The translations under genes were made by a program, and so were the position numbers. Source: Lysobacteraceae bacterium SCN 69-320 (lineage in GTDB: Bacteria > Pseudomonadota > Gammaproteobacteria > Xanthomonadales > Rhodanobacteraceae). From it: 64,000 nucleotides of DNA. Under the pieces are notes generated by a model. The model saw nothing but the letters and a program-made list of their open reading frames with translations, made no database searches and was not told the DNA's origin. The stretch lies in assembly GCA_001725155.1 (NCBI GenBank), contig MEFP01000009.1, positions 100,294 to 164,293 of the forward strand, written 5' to 3'. Shown here piece after piece: positions 40,201 through 52,200 of the stretch (positions within the stretch are counted from its first letter, which is position 1; every line of letters begins with the position of its first letter).

Positions 40201-43200
40201 CGGATCCGGCGCTGCAGGGTCAGCCGCTGCAGCTGCGCCTGCGTCTGCGCAATCTCGGCGTAGAAGCCGCCGGCGCATCGAACCTGGCGCTGTTCGCGAG
40301 CGACCCGCGCAGCGGCGGCGCGCGCCTGGGCCAGGTCGGCGTCGCCGGCCTGGCCGGCCAGGCCGAGACCGAAGTCGTGCTCGACATCGCCGACCTCGAT
40401 CTGGCCGGCGATACCGGCGTCTATGTCGTCGCCGACGCGGACCAGCAGCTTGCCGAGGCCGACGAAACCAACAACCTCGTGCTGCGCACCTTGAACGTGC
40501 TGCCGTTCGCCGACATCGCCGTGTCCAGTGCGGCGATGACCCTGCAGCCCAGCCAGCCGGCCAGCGGTGCGCCGCTGCAGGTCAGCGCCGTCGTGCGCAA
40601 TCTCGGCGCGCAGGCGGCGCGCAACTTCAGCGTGCGGCTGTACGAAGGCAGCCAGGAGACCGGCGTGGCCGTCGGCGCCGCGCAGTCCGTCGCCGAACTC
40701 GCCGCCGGCGCCGAGACCACGCTGACCTGGAACTGGACGTTCGGCCTGCAGCCCGGCGCGCGCCAGCTGACCCTGGTCGCCGATCCGGCCGGCAACCTGC
40801 GCGAGAACCGCCGGCAGAACAATCTCGCGATACTGCCGCTGGCCCTGCAGGACTCCGGCTTCTACGCCAGCGAGCGCCATTTCTCGCCCAACGGCGACGG
40901 CGTGCGCGACGCGACCGCGCTGTTCTTCGCCCGGCCCGCCGGCGGCCGTCTCGACGTCGTCGTGCGCAATGCGGCCGGCCGCGTCGTGCGCCGCTTCGAC
41001 GACGTCGGCAGCGGCGCCGACAGCGGCCAGCTGGTCTGGGACGGCCGCGACGAACGCGGCCGCATCGTCGCCGACGGCGTCTATCGGGCGGAACTGCATG
41101 CCGCCGGCCAGCGCCGCGCCGAGCTGCCGCTGACCGTCGACACCGATCGCAGCAGCCTCGTCGCCGCCCTGACCGGGCCGCTGCTCAGCGACGTCAGGCT
41201 GCCACCGGCGACGAACTGGTGGCAGCCGCCGCTGACGCCGGCCACGCGCGACACGCTGTTCGCGCGCACGCGCTCGGCCGATCCGCTGAACGAGACCCTG
41301 GGTCTGTATAGCACCAGCACCCTGCTGCCGACGCCGGCCGCGGTGATCTCGCCGCGCTGGGTCTACGAGCACGTCTACCCGGCCAACGGCGAACTCGACG
41401 TGGTGGATGCCGGCCAGTTCTCGCCGGACGGTCGCTGGATCGCGTTCTATCTGCATCGCGACAACCGCTATCAGCTCGCCGTCGCCGCCACCGGGCAGAC
41501 CGACCAGATCTTCTTCCTCGATCTGGACGCCGTCGACGCAGGCAACAGCTACCGCCGCCAGCCGCCGCGCTTCCTCGACGCCGGCCACGTGCTGGCCGGC
41601 GCGCTGCCGCAGTTGCAGGTCTACGACCTGCAGACGCACGCCAAGAGTCCGTTCCGCAGCCTGCCCGCCGACAGCTACGGACTGCGCCTGTACCCCCACG
41701 GCGCCTACGTCTGGAACGGCAGCGGCAACGCGGAGCGGCCGATCTGGTACGTACCGCTGGAAACGAATCGCCCGGTCGTGACCTTGCCGGTCGCCGAAGC
41801 GGAGCAGGAACTGAGCTTCACGCTCAACGCGGACGGCACGCGCGCAGTCGTGCGCCGCTACAGCGGCGCGGCGGAATCGCTGCACCTGTTCCGCGCCGAG
41901 AGCGGCAGCGAGACCGTGCTGCAGCAGCGCACGCCGCCAGCGCTGGCCTTCACCGCACTGGCCGATCCCGGTCATCTGCCCGCCCTGCAGGCACAATGGA
42001 TCGACGCCGACGACAGCCTGCTGCTGATCGACGCCGCCGCGCGGCGCGTGGAGATCCGCACGCGCGACGGCGCCGTGCGCACGACCGCACAGCTGCCGCC
42101 GACGGATGCGGCGCTGGACCTCGGCCCGGATCCGCAGCGCTTCAACGGCGAGTACCGCCGCGCCGACACGCTGTACGACGGCCAGGACTGCGACGAGACG
42201 CACACGAACTGCGCCGGCGCGTCCTGGAATGCCACGGATCGCCGTCAGCAATGGTTCGACCCGGCCACGCGCAGCGCCGTCGTGCTGCTGGCCAGCCATC
42301 ACATCGGCCCGGTGGACTGCGAAGTCGGACGCTGTTTCGGCCACGCGCCGGCGACCCTGGAAGCATTCGCGATCGACGTCGACGAAGGCAGCACGACGCG
42401 GCTGGCGGCGACGCAGTCGGCCGACCGGCTGCCGGCCGGGCTGCAGCCGCGCCTGCGCCTGCTCGACGGCGGCATGTTCGCGACCGACGGCCGCTATGGC
42501 TTCGACAGCCGCCTGTCGGCGCAGCCCTGGCGCTACGCCGACACGGTCGCGCAGGGCCTGCCCGCCTTCCGCGACGACGACGCCGGCCTGCCGGCCGGCA
42601 GTTCCCCGCAGGCCCGCCACCTCACCGCAATGACCAATCTGTCGGCGCTGCTGCAGGCCGAAAACAGCGGACGCGCCGTGCTGCTCAACGGCGTGGCCGC
42701 CGACATCAACTTCGCCTACTACCAGCTCGACTGGGCCCTGCCGTCGGCGCCGACGCAGTGGCAGGCGATCACGCCGCCGCAGCAGGATCCGGTACTCGGC
42801 GACGAATTCCTGAGCTGGGTACCGCCGCAGCCGGGCCATTACCTCGTTCGCCTGACCGTCGTCGACAAGGCCGGCAATGCGACCGTGCGCACGGCCTCGG
42901 CGCTGTCGCTGTACGGCTCGCCGGTCGTCGAGGTCGGCGTGGACTCGCGCTATTTCTCGCCGAACGGCGACGGCGTCAAGGACGGCGCGATCGTGCATTT
43001 CCGCAGCGTGACCGCCGCGCAGATCCGCATCCGTGTGCGCAATGCGCTCGGCGCGATCGTGCGCGAGCAAAGCAGCGTGCTGGCCGCCGGTCAGCACGAT
43101 TTCGTCTGGGACGGCCGCGACGATGCCGGCGTGCTGCGGCCCGACGGCGACTACAGCGTCGATGTCGAAGGACAGAAACTGCGCGTGGTGCTCGATACCG

Positions 43201-46200
43201 TGGCGCCGGTCGTCGACGGCAATCTCCTGCAGCCGAACATGCCTGTACCGCGAGCGGGTTCGGCGCAGCCCGACTATCCGGACGACATCGGGCTCGACGT
43301 CGCCGTGACCGATGCGAACGGCAGCGAGCTGCGCTACGAGCTGCGCGACGCCGACGGCAGCGACTGGTACGAAACCCCGCAGGCCGGCGGCGCGATGCTG
43401 AACGACGGCTACGACGGCCTCGCCGGCCGACGCGTGCGCGTGGTCGCCGACGACCGCGCCGGCAACCGCACGATCCGGGAATTCGGCCCGCCGGTCGAAC
43501 AGCTGCTGTTCGCCCGGTGTGACCCGCTTACGCGCGACTGCTCGCCCCTGCACAGCTACCACGCCCTGACGGTGGGTCCGATCAGCTATCCGGCAGATTA
43601 CCCGTCGCCTGTCGAGGTCGACATCGACAGGCCGGAAGGCGTCAGCCTCTGGCTGCAGGACGGCACGCCGGGGCTCGCCTCTCTCCAGATCGAGATGGCC
43701 GACACGCAGCGGCCCGGCGAATGGAGCGTATTCGCGACCTTGCCCGGCACCCTGCCGCCGTTCGCATTCGACTACAACGACCGCGGCATGGCGCTGCAAT
43801 TGCCGCTGCAGAACCTGCCGCAGGGCGCCGACCGGCGCCTGCGCGCGGTCGGCATCCGCGCCGACGGCAGCCGTCTCTACGGCGACCAGATGCGTCTGCG
43901 CATCAACGGTCTGGGCCAGCCCTCGACGCTGTGTCCCGGCCAGGATCCGGCGCAGCTCGATCCCGCGCCGCCGCCCGAACTGGTCGCCGCGATGGCAGGC
44001 CATTCCGACGCGATCCGTTTCGTCGTGCCGCTGTACTACGACGGCATCGCCGCGGATCTGCAGCTGGTCGTGAATCCGAAGAATCCGCTGAGCGGCAGCA
44101 CCTACCGCCTGCGGCCGTTCGCCCACAGCGCACGCCACGCCGCGTTCGAATTGCCGGCCGAAGTCCGTGGCTTCTCCGGCTCGGCATTCGCCACCTTGCT
44201 GCAGGCCGGCGGCCGCCAGTTGCAGGGCCGCGAAGCAGATATCAAATGCGGCGAAAGCAGCGATGCACAGGCCCGTGGATTCAAGCTGACCGCCGGCTAC
44301 GCGTACGGCGATCATTGCGGTGCCGCGCCCAGCGGCCGTGCCTGGGTGACGGCATTCAGCGAGCAGGTGCTGGAACACTACGAACTGTCGCTGAGCAACG
44401 GCGCGCAGACCCGTTTGCTGCTGGACGAAACGCCGCCGGGCAACGACATCGCATCCGGCTGGTCGGAGTACCTCTGGCGACGCAATGCCGTCGTCGACAC
44501 GAGCGCCTTGCCCGAAGGGCGCTACACGGCGACGGCAATCGGACGGCGCGGCGATGCGACCTATCAGGCCGTCACGCCGCTGCTGGTCGACCACGACCCG
44601 CCGGCCGCCGAACTGCTCTGGCCCAGCGACGGCAGCCGGATCTGCGCCGCCCGCAGCGGGCAGCAGGACGACCTGCCCGCGTTGCGCTTCGCCGTCGACC
44701 TGCGCAGCGAGTCGGACGTGCAGTACCAGATCGAACTGGCTGCGCGCGATTTCGCCGACAGCTCGTACTGCTATGACGGCGGGATGTTCCGCAACCACAG
44801 CTGCCGGTTCGATCGCGACGATGACTGGCTTCCGGCGACGCCCGCGAAAGCCGAGTACACCGAGTTCGACGGCCAGGTCGATCCGAGAGTCCACAACGGC
44901 ATCGTCGATCTGAAGCTGCACGTCGCCAACGCCTCGGGCGCAGTGACCTGCAGCAGCCATTCGTTCCATCTCGACAGCGGCGTCGATCTCGGGCTGTCCG
45001 GCGCGCCGGAGCCGGCGCTGGGCACGATGCAGTTCATCCTGCCCCTCATCCCGGGCGAACCGCAGGCCGAGCCGCGGCCGCCGCTGCTGGGCCTGTCCGT
45101 CAACGGCGCGACGCGCTTCCGCCAGGCAACGATTCCGCTGGTCGCGCGCGAACCGCTGGACTACCGCGCCAGCGTGCATTCGGTCATCCGCGTCGTGGAA
45201 AACGGCAGCGTCAGCTACTACCCCGGCAACGAGCTCTGGCCGCTGTCGGCCGAGCAGGACGTCGTCGGCGGATTCCAGGTCGGCTGGGACGGCCGCATCA
45301 ACGGCGCCGCGGCCGCCGACGACTATTACCTCATCGTCGTGAAAGCCCAGGACACCTGCGGCTGGAGCACCACGCAGTATTACGCCGTCGATCTCGACTC
45401 GACCGCGCCGCAGCTCGCGATCACCGATCCGCCGGCGGGCGCCGTACCTACCGAGGCCGTCGTGGCGGTCCGCGGCCAGGTGGACGATGTGCATTTTTCC
45501 AGTTTTCCATCCGCGCAGCCGTACTGGGAATTGACGGTGGCACAGGCCGGCACTGTGGAGCTCGTCGGCCACGGCGAGGACGCCGTGCCGCAGCCGGCCG
45601 TGCTCGGCCGCTGGAGCCGCGGCGCCGCGCAGCAGGCCGGCCAGTACCGCCTCGTCGCCGCCGACGATTTCGGCAACCGCAGCGAGATCAGCCTGCCGTT
45701 CGCCGCGCCGACGCCGCTGGCGCTGCTGGCCCGCGCGCAGCTGCAGCCGGAGCTGTTCTCGCCCAACGGCGACGGCCGCCTCGATCGCAGCGAGCTGCGC
45801 ATCGACCTGCTGGCCGCGGCGCGCGTCGATCTGCGCATCCGCGACGGCGGCGGCGCCGTCGTCGCGACCCTGGCGCAGGCCACGCCGCTGCCGGCCGGCA
45901 CCACGCGGCTGGACTGGAACGGCAGCGGCCTTCCCGACGGCCGCTACAGCGTCGAGATCGCCGCCGAGTCGGTCGCCGCGCCCGAGCTGCGCGAGACTGC
46001 CGTGCTCGGCGCCGTGCTCGACACGCAGGCGCCGCAGCTCAGCATCGTGACGCCGGCCGGCGACATCGCCGGTGCCGGCACGACGATCACGTTCCGGCTC
46101 GACGAACCGCATCCGGACCGCTTCGACGCGCGCCTGCTCAGCGACAGCGGCGCCGTGCAGGCACAGCTCGCCGGCGGCGGCAGCGGCGTGCAGACGCTCG

Positions 46201-49200
46201 CCGCCTTGGGCGGCCGCGCCGACGGCCGCTATCGCATCGCGATCCAGGCCCAGGACCGCGCCGGCAATCGCGGCGAGATCGAACAGAGCTTCGTGCTCGA
46301 CACGGCCGCGCCGCAGGCCGTGCTGACGGCACCGGCCGCCGGCAGCGTGCTGCCGCGCGGCGGTGCAGCCGTCCACATCACCGGCACCGCCACCGATGCA
46401 CAGCTGGAGAGCTATCGCGTCGAGCTGCTGCCCGGCAGCAGCCAGAACGGTGTGCTGCTGGCCAGCGGCAGCAGCGCGGTGGAGGCGGCCGAACTGGGCC
46501 GCTGGAACGTGACCGAAGCCGACGGCGACTACCGCCTGCGCCTGCGCGTGCGCGACCGCGCCGGCAACGAGAGCAGCGCCGAACAGCGCATCGCCGTCGA
46601 CGGCACGCCGCCGCAGGTGGTCATCGACACGCCGGCCAACGGCGCCGCACTGGCCGGCCGGCTGCGCCTGCTCGGCACGGTCGAGGACGCGCACCTGCGC
46701 GACTACATCGTCGCCATCGCCACGCCGAGCGCGGCGCTGGCCGACAACTGGACGCCGCTGTACCGCGGCCTGGCTACGGTCAGCGCGGGCGTGCTCGCCG
46801 AGATCGACCTGCCCCTGCCCGACGGCGACTACGTGCTGCGCGTGCTGGCGACCGACGTCACCGGCGCGGCGACCAGTGCGCGTCTGGACCTGCGCCTGGA
46901 CCGCACACCGCCGCCGGCACCGCTGCAGCTGCGCGTGCGCCTGGACGGCGCCGACGCCGTGCTCGACTGGACGCCGCCGACCGCCGGCGATCTCGCCGGC
47001 TACGCGGTGTACCGCAACGGCGCGCGCCTGAATGCCGCAGTGCTGACCACGCCGCATTACGTCGACACCGCGCTGCCCGACGGCCGCTGGCGTTACGAGG
47101 TGACCGCGCTCGATCAGGCCGGCAACGAAAGCGCGACCAGCAATCGCGTCGAGGTCAGCGTCGACCGCACGCCGCCCGAGGCGCAAATCCTTGCACCGGC
47201 CAGCGGCGCGCGTGTACATGGCGTCGTGCCGGTCATCGCGACGGCCTACAGCGTCGAGGATTTCGACAGCTTCGTGCTGACCGCGCGCCGCCGCGACGGC
47301 GGCGACACGCCGCGCGTGCTGGCGCAGGGCGGACTGCCGCTGCGCAATCAGCTACTCGTGCAATGGGACAGCCTGGCCTTCGCGGACGAAACCGCCGCCG
47401 TGCTGCGCCTGAGCGCACGCGACCGCAGCGGCAACGAAGCCGCGCACGAGATCGACGTCGTCGTCGACAACCTGCCGCCGGCGGCGCCGCAGGGCCTGGT
47501 CGCGAGCTTGCAGGGCAATGATGCCGCCGTCGCCTGGAATGCCAACGGCGAGGCCGATCTGCTCGGCTACCTGCTGTATCGCAACGGCCAGCTCGTCAAC
47601 GGCCCGGTGCAGCTGCCGGCCGACCTGCGCGGCTTCGCGCTGCCGGCCAATGCCTATACCGATGCGGCGCTGGCCGACGGACTCCACCAGTACGTGGTCT
47701 TCGCGATCGACCAGGCCGGCAACATCAGCGCGCCGTCGACGACGGCCAGTGTCGGGCCGCTGGACAACGGCCCGCCGCACCTGAACATCGACGCGCCCGA
47801 TGCCGATACGGCGTTCGAGACGCGCATCGACGTGCGCGCCTCCAGCCGCGACCGCGACATCGCGAGCGTGCAGTTCGCCTGGCGCGCCGTCGGCGCCGCC
47901 GACTGGACCGCGATCGGCGCGGCGCTGACCGAAGCGCCGTATCGCGTGAGCTGGGCGCCGGGCAATCTGCCGCACGGCGACTACGAGGTACGCGCGCTGG
48001 CGATCGACAGCGGCGGACGCAGCGACCCGCAGCCGCCGCAGGTGCGCGTGCGCTACGCCGACCTGACCCCGCCGTCGCCGCCCGGCGCGCTGCAGGCCAC
48101 CGCCGACGGCGATCTCGTGCAGCTGAGCTGGAGCGCCAGCCCCAGCGAGGACGTGGTCGCCTACCGCATCGAACGCCACGACGGCAGCACCTGGCAGCCG
48201 GTGGCCGACACGAGCGCGACCACGGCCGGCGACAGCGGCGTCGCCGACGGCCGCTGGAGCTATCGCGTGCGTGCGCTGGACGCCGGCGGCAACCTGTCGG
48301 CCGAGCGCGGCGACACCGCCGAGGTGTTCTCGCTGAACCTGCAGACGCCGTTCACGCCGACGGCCGCGGCGACCGTGAACCTGCAGGGCCGCAGCGCGCT
48401 GGCCGGCCAGATCGGCCTGCGCAACGGCAACGGCGCCGAACAGGCCGCCGGCGCTACTGCGGCCGACGGCCGCTTCACGCTGGATGGGCTGGCGCTGGCC
48501 GACGGCAGCAACAGCATCACGCTGCGCGTGACCAGCGCCGACGGCGACCGTTCGCGCAGCGCCGTCGCCCAGCTGCGCCGCAGCGGCGCGCCGGCCGCGC
48601 CGAGCGGCCTGCAGGCCGTCGCCACGGGCTCCGTCGTGGACCTGAGCTGGAACGCGAACGGCGAGAGCGATCTGCTCGGCTATCGCGCGCAGCACAACGG
48701 CGGCTATGTGCAGACCGACGACATCCTGGACGGCCTGAGCGCGAGCTCGCCGGTGTGCTGCGACGCCGTGCTCGCGGCCGACGGTCATGCCTGGACGGTC
48801 TGGGACTTCTCCACGACCTTCGAGCCGCTGGCCGACGACGGCGCGACCGACCCGCCGCTGGAGATCGACCTCGGCGCCGCCCAGATCGTGTCCGCGCTGG
48901 AACTGGACTGGAGCGATGCGGACAGCGCGACCGGCAACATTGATCTGTATGCGCGCAGCGAATACGGCGACTGGCTGCGTCTGGCCCAGCTGCGTCGCAG
49001 CCGTGCGGCGACCTACGTGATGCCGCTGCCGCAGCCCTACCGCAGCGATCGCCTGCGCCTGGTCGTGCGCGCGCCCGAAGCGGCCGGCGGGGACGCCCAT
49101 CTGCGCCTGGCCGAGGTGCGCGTGCGCGCCTGGCATCTGCAGACCGCCACGACCCTGCAGCAGAACGTGCTCGACGGCACGCACCGCTATCGCGTCGCCG

Positions 49201-52200
49201 CGGTCAACGCGGCCGCGCAGCAGAGCGCCTGGTCGACGCCGGCCGAAGTCGGCATCGGCGATACCACGCCGCCCGACGCCGTGGTGCTCAGCGGCAGCGT
49301 GCAGGACGACACGGCGACCCTGAGCTGGACCGCGAGCAACGCCGCCGACGTCGCGCGCTACGTGCTGACGCGCAACGGCACGCCGGTCGCCGAGGTCGCC
49401 GCCGGCGCCGAACGCCGTCACGCCGACGCGCATCTGCCGCTCGGCAGCTACGCCTACGAAGTCGTCGCCTACGACGCGTTCGACAACGCGAGCCTGCCGT
49501 CCAACCGCGTGAACCTCACGGTCAGCGGCAGCGGCCCCGGCGTGCCGGTCGCGCTCGCAGTCACCGCACCGCCGCAGGGCCGCAGCCTCGACGTCAGCTG
49601 GAATGCCGGCGCCGGCACTGCGCCGGTGCGCTACCTGCTGCGCCGCGCGACGGCGACCGACGGCCCCTACACCGAGATCGCCACGCCGACGGCGACGAGC
49701 TTCGCCGATGCACCGCTGGCCGACGGCACGCGCTACTACTACACCGTCGAAGCCGTCGACATCGCCGGCAACCGCAGCGGCGCGAGTGCGCCGGCCAGCG
49801 GCGTGCCGCGCGACCTGCTGCCGCCGGCGCCGCCTGTGCTGACCTATCCGACCGGCGGCGACGGACGCCTGCGTCTCGCCGCGGACCGCAGCCTGGTCTG
49901 CGGCCGCGCCGAACCGGGCAGTCTCGTACAGCTGCAGCGCGATGGCGTTGCCGCTGCCGCGACGCTGGCGGCCGTCGGCGCGGACTACAGCGACTACCCC
50001 GCCGTCGGCACCTACCTGTACTCGTGGCTGCAGATCGCCGCCGACGGCTGGCACCTGCTCGACAACGGCTACACCCTGCGCATCCTCGACCTGCGCAGCG
50101 GCGAGGTCGAAACCGTGACCAGCGGCAGCAGCCTCGCCCAATGGTCGGCGCAGGGCCTGACGCTCTACTACCTGCAGGACGGGCAGATCCGCGCCAAACC
50201 CGCGGGCCGCGCCGCGGAAACGCTGCCGCTGCAGGCCGAAGCCGTGCAGAATTTCGCCATTGCCGCCGACGAGAGCCGCGTGCTGCTGCTGGGCCGTCTG
50301 GCGACGGGTAGCGCATCGGCTGCCGACGGTCTGTGGTGGCTGCGCCGCGACGGCAGCGACGCCGGCGCCATCGCCGGTTTCGCCGGTCACGTCCCCGATC
50401 CGGACCATGCGCTGCTGCTGCGCGCCGACGCCCGCTACGCGGCCGTCCGTGCCACCGACACGCAGCTGCTGCTGGTCGATCTGGCCAGCCGGCGCGTGAT
50501 CGACGCGTTCGCCGCCGACCTGCAGACCGCGCCGCGCTGGATGCCCGACGGCAACCTCGCCTTCACGCGCTCGGACAACGGCGCGCCGGTGCTGTGGCGC
50601 TACGACGTGGCCGCACGCCACGCCGAAGCGCGTTTCCCACTGCCGGACTTCACCCAGTCCGTCGCCTGGGCGCCGGACGGCAGCGAGTTCGCCGTGCTCG
50701 GCAGCGGACGCGTGCAGGGCCGCAGCGCCGCCGACGGCGCGCTGCAGTTCGATCTGAACGTGCCGGGCTACGACCTCAACGCCGGCACCTTCGCCTGGGC
50801 ACCGACCGGCCGTCTCGTGTTCATCGCCAGCGACGGCTCGTATCCGCCGCATCTGTATTCCGTGCAGCCGCCCGGTGCGTTCTGCGCCGGGCCGCTGCCG
50901 CTGCAGGCCGGCAGCAACCGCATCGACGCGACGGCGAGCGACGCGGCCGGCAACCGCAGCGGCCTGTCGCGACCGATCTGGCTGGACGTCGACGGCGCGG
51001 CGCTGCCGGATCTGGCCCTGAGCGCCGCCGACCTGTTCCTGCTGCCGGCCACGCCGGCGCCGGGCCAGTCGGCGACGGCGCTGGCGACCGTGCGCAACCG
51101 CGGCGCCGCGGCGGCGGCGGCGGTCGTCGTCGCGGCCGAACTGTCCGCGCCCGACGGCAGCCGCCGCACACTCCCGCCACCGGCGCCGCTGAACCTGGCG
51201 GCCGGCGAAGCGAAATCGCTGAGCCTGGACCTCGGCGTACTCGCCCAGGCCGGCTATTACCGGCTGCGCTTCGTCGTCGATCCGGCGGCGCAGATCGCCG
51301 AAAGCGACGAGAGCAACAACAGCGTCGAGCTGCCGTTCGCGGTCAGCGGCGGCAGCGATCCGCTGCTGGACGTCAGCGTCGAGAACCGCGTGCTGGCGCC
51401 GGCCGAACACCTGCGCGGCGAAGCACGCGTGACGAATCCGGGCAACCCGTTCAGCGGCCGCGTGCGCACGCGCGTGCTGGCCGCCGACGGCAGCCTCGTC
51501 GCCGATCTGGGCGAGGCGAACGTGAGCGCACTCGGCAGCGGCCAGATCTGGACGCGCGCGCTGGACTGGGACAGCCGCGGCACCCTGGCCGGCGACTACC
51601 GTCTGCAGGCGCAGCTGCTGCGCAGCGACGGCAGCAGCCTGGAGCTGCGCGAGGCGGCGTTCACGATCGCCGCCGTGCGGCGCATCGCGCTGGCCGTGAC
51701 GGCCCTGCCGGCAGCCGCCCCGATCGGCACGGCCGTGGCGATCGACAGCCGCCTGCAGTTCGAGGCCGGCAACGCCCTGCTGACCGGCGCGGTGCTGCGC
51801 ACCTCGGTGCGCAATCCGGCCGGCGCGGAAGTCTGGGCGGCGACCCAGTCCCTGGGCACCCTGCAGCCGGACTATCAGCTGAGCAAAGTGGATACGTGGA
51901 CAACGCAGGGCGCCGTGACCGGCGTGCATACCGTGCACCTGGAACTGACCGCAGCGGGACTGGCGCAGTCCAGCGAAACCAGCCTGGCCCTGTTCGAGCC
52001 CGCCGCGCCCATGGCGCTGCGCGGCGCGGTGAGTCTGGCGCCGGCCGCGCGGCTGGTCGCCGGCCAGCCGGGCGAACTGGTCTATCGCATCGACAACGCC
52101 GGCGCGGCCGCGCTGAACGGCCTGAGCCTGCGTCTGCGCGTGCTGCGCTCGGCGGCCCAGCCGGCGGTGTTCGAGCGCGAGGAACTGATCGACCTGGGCG

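Noticed and set aside
37098-47219. Antisense open frame of 3,373 codons opposite the giant gene (and a 2,358-codon one at 47352-54428)
   Set aside because: Composition is Arg/Gly/Ala/Val/His low complexity typical of the reverse frame of a GC-rich gene; no family motif and no ribosome site.
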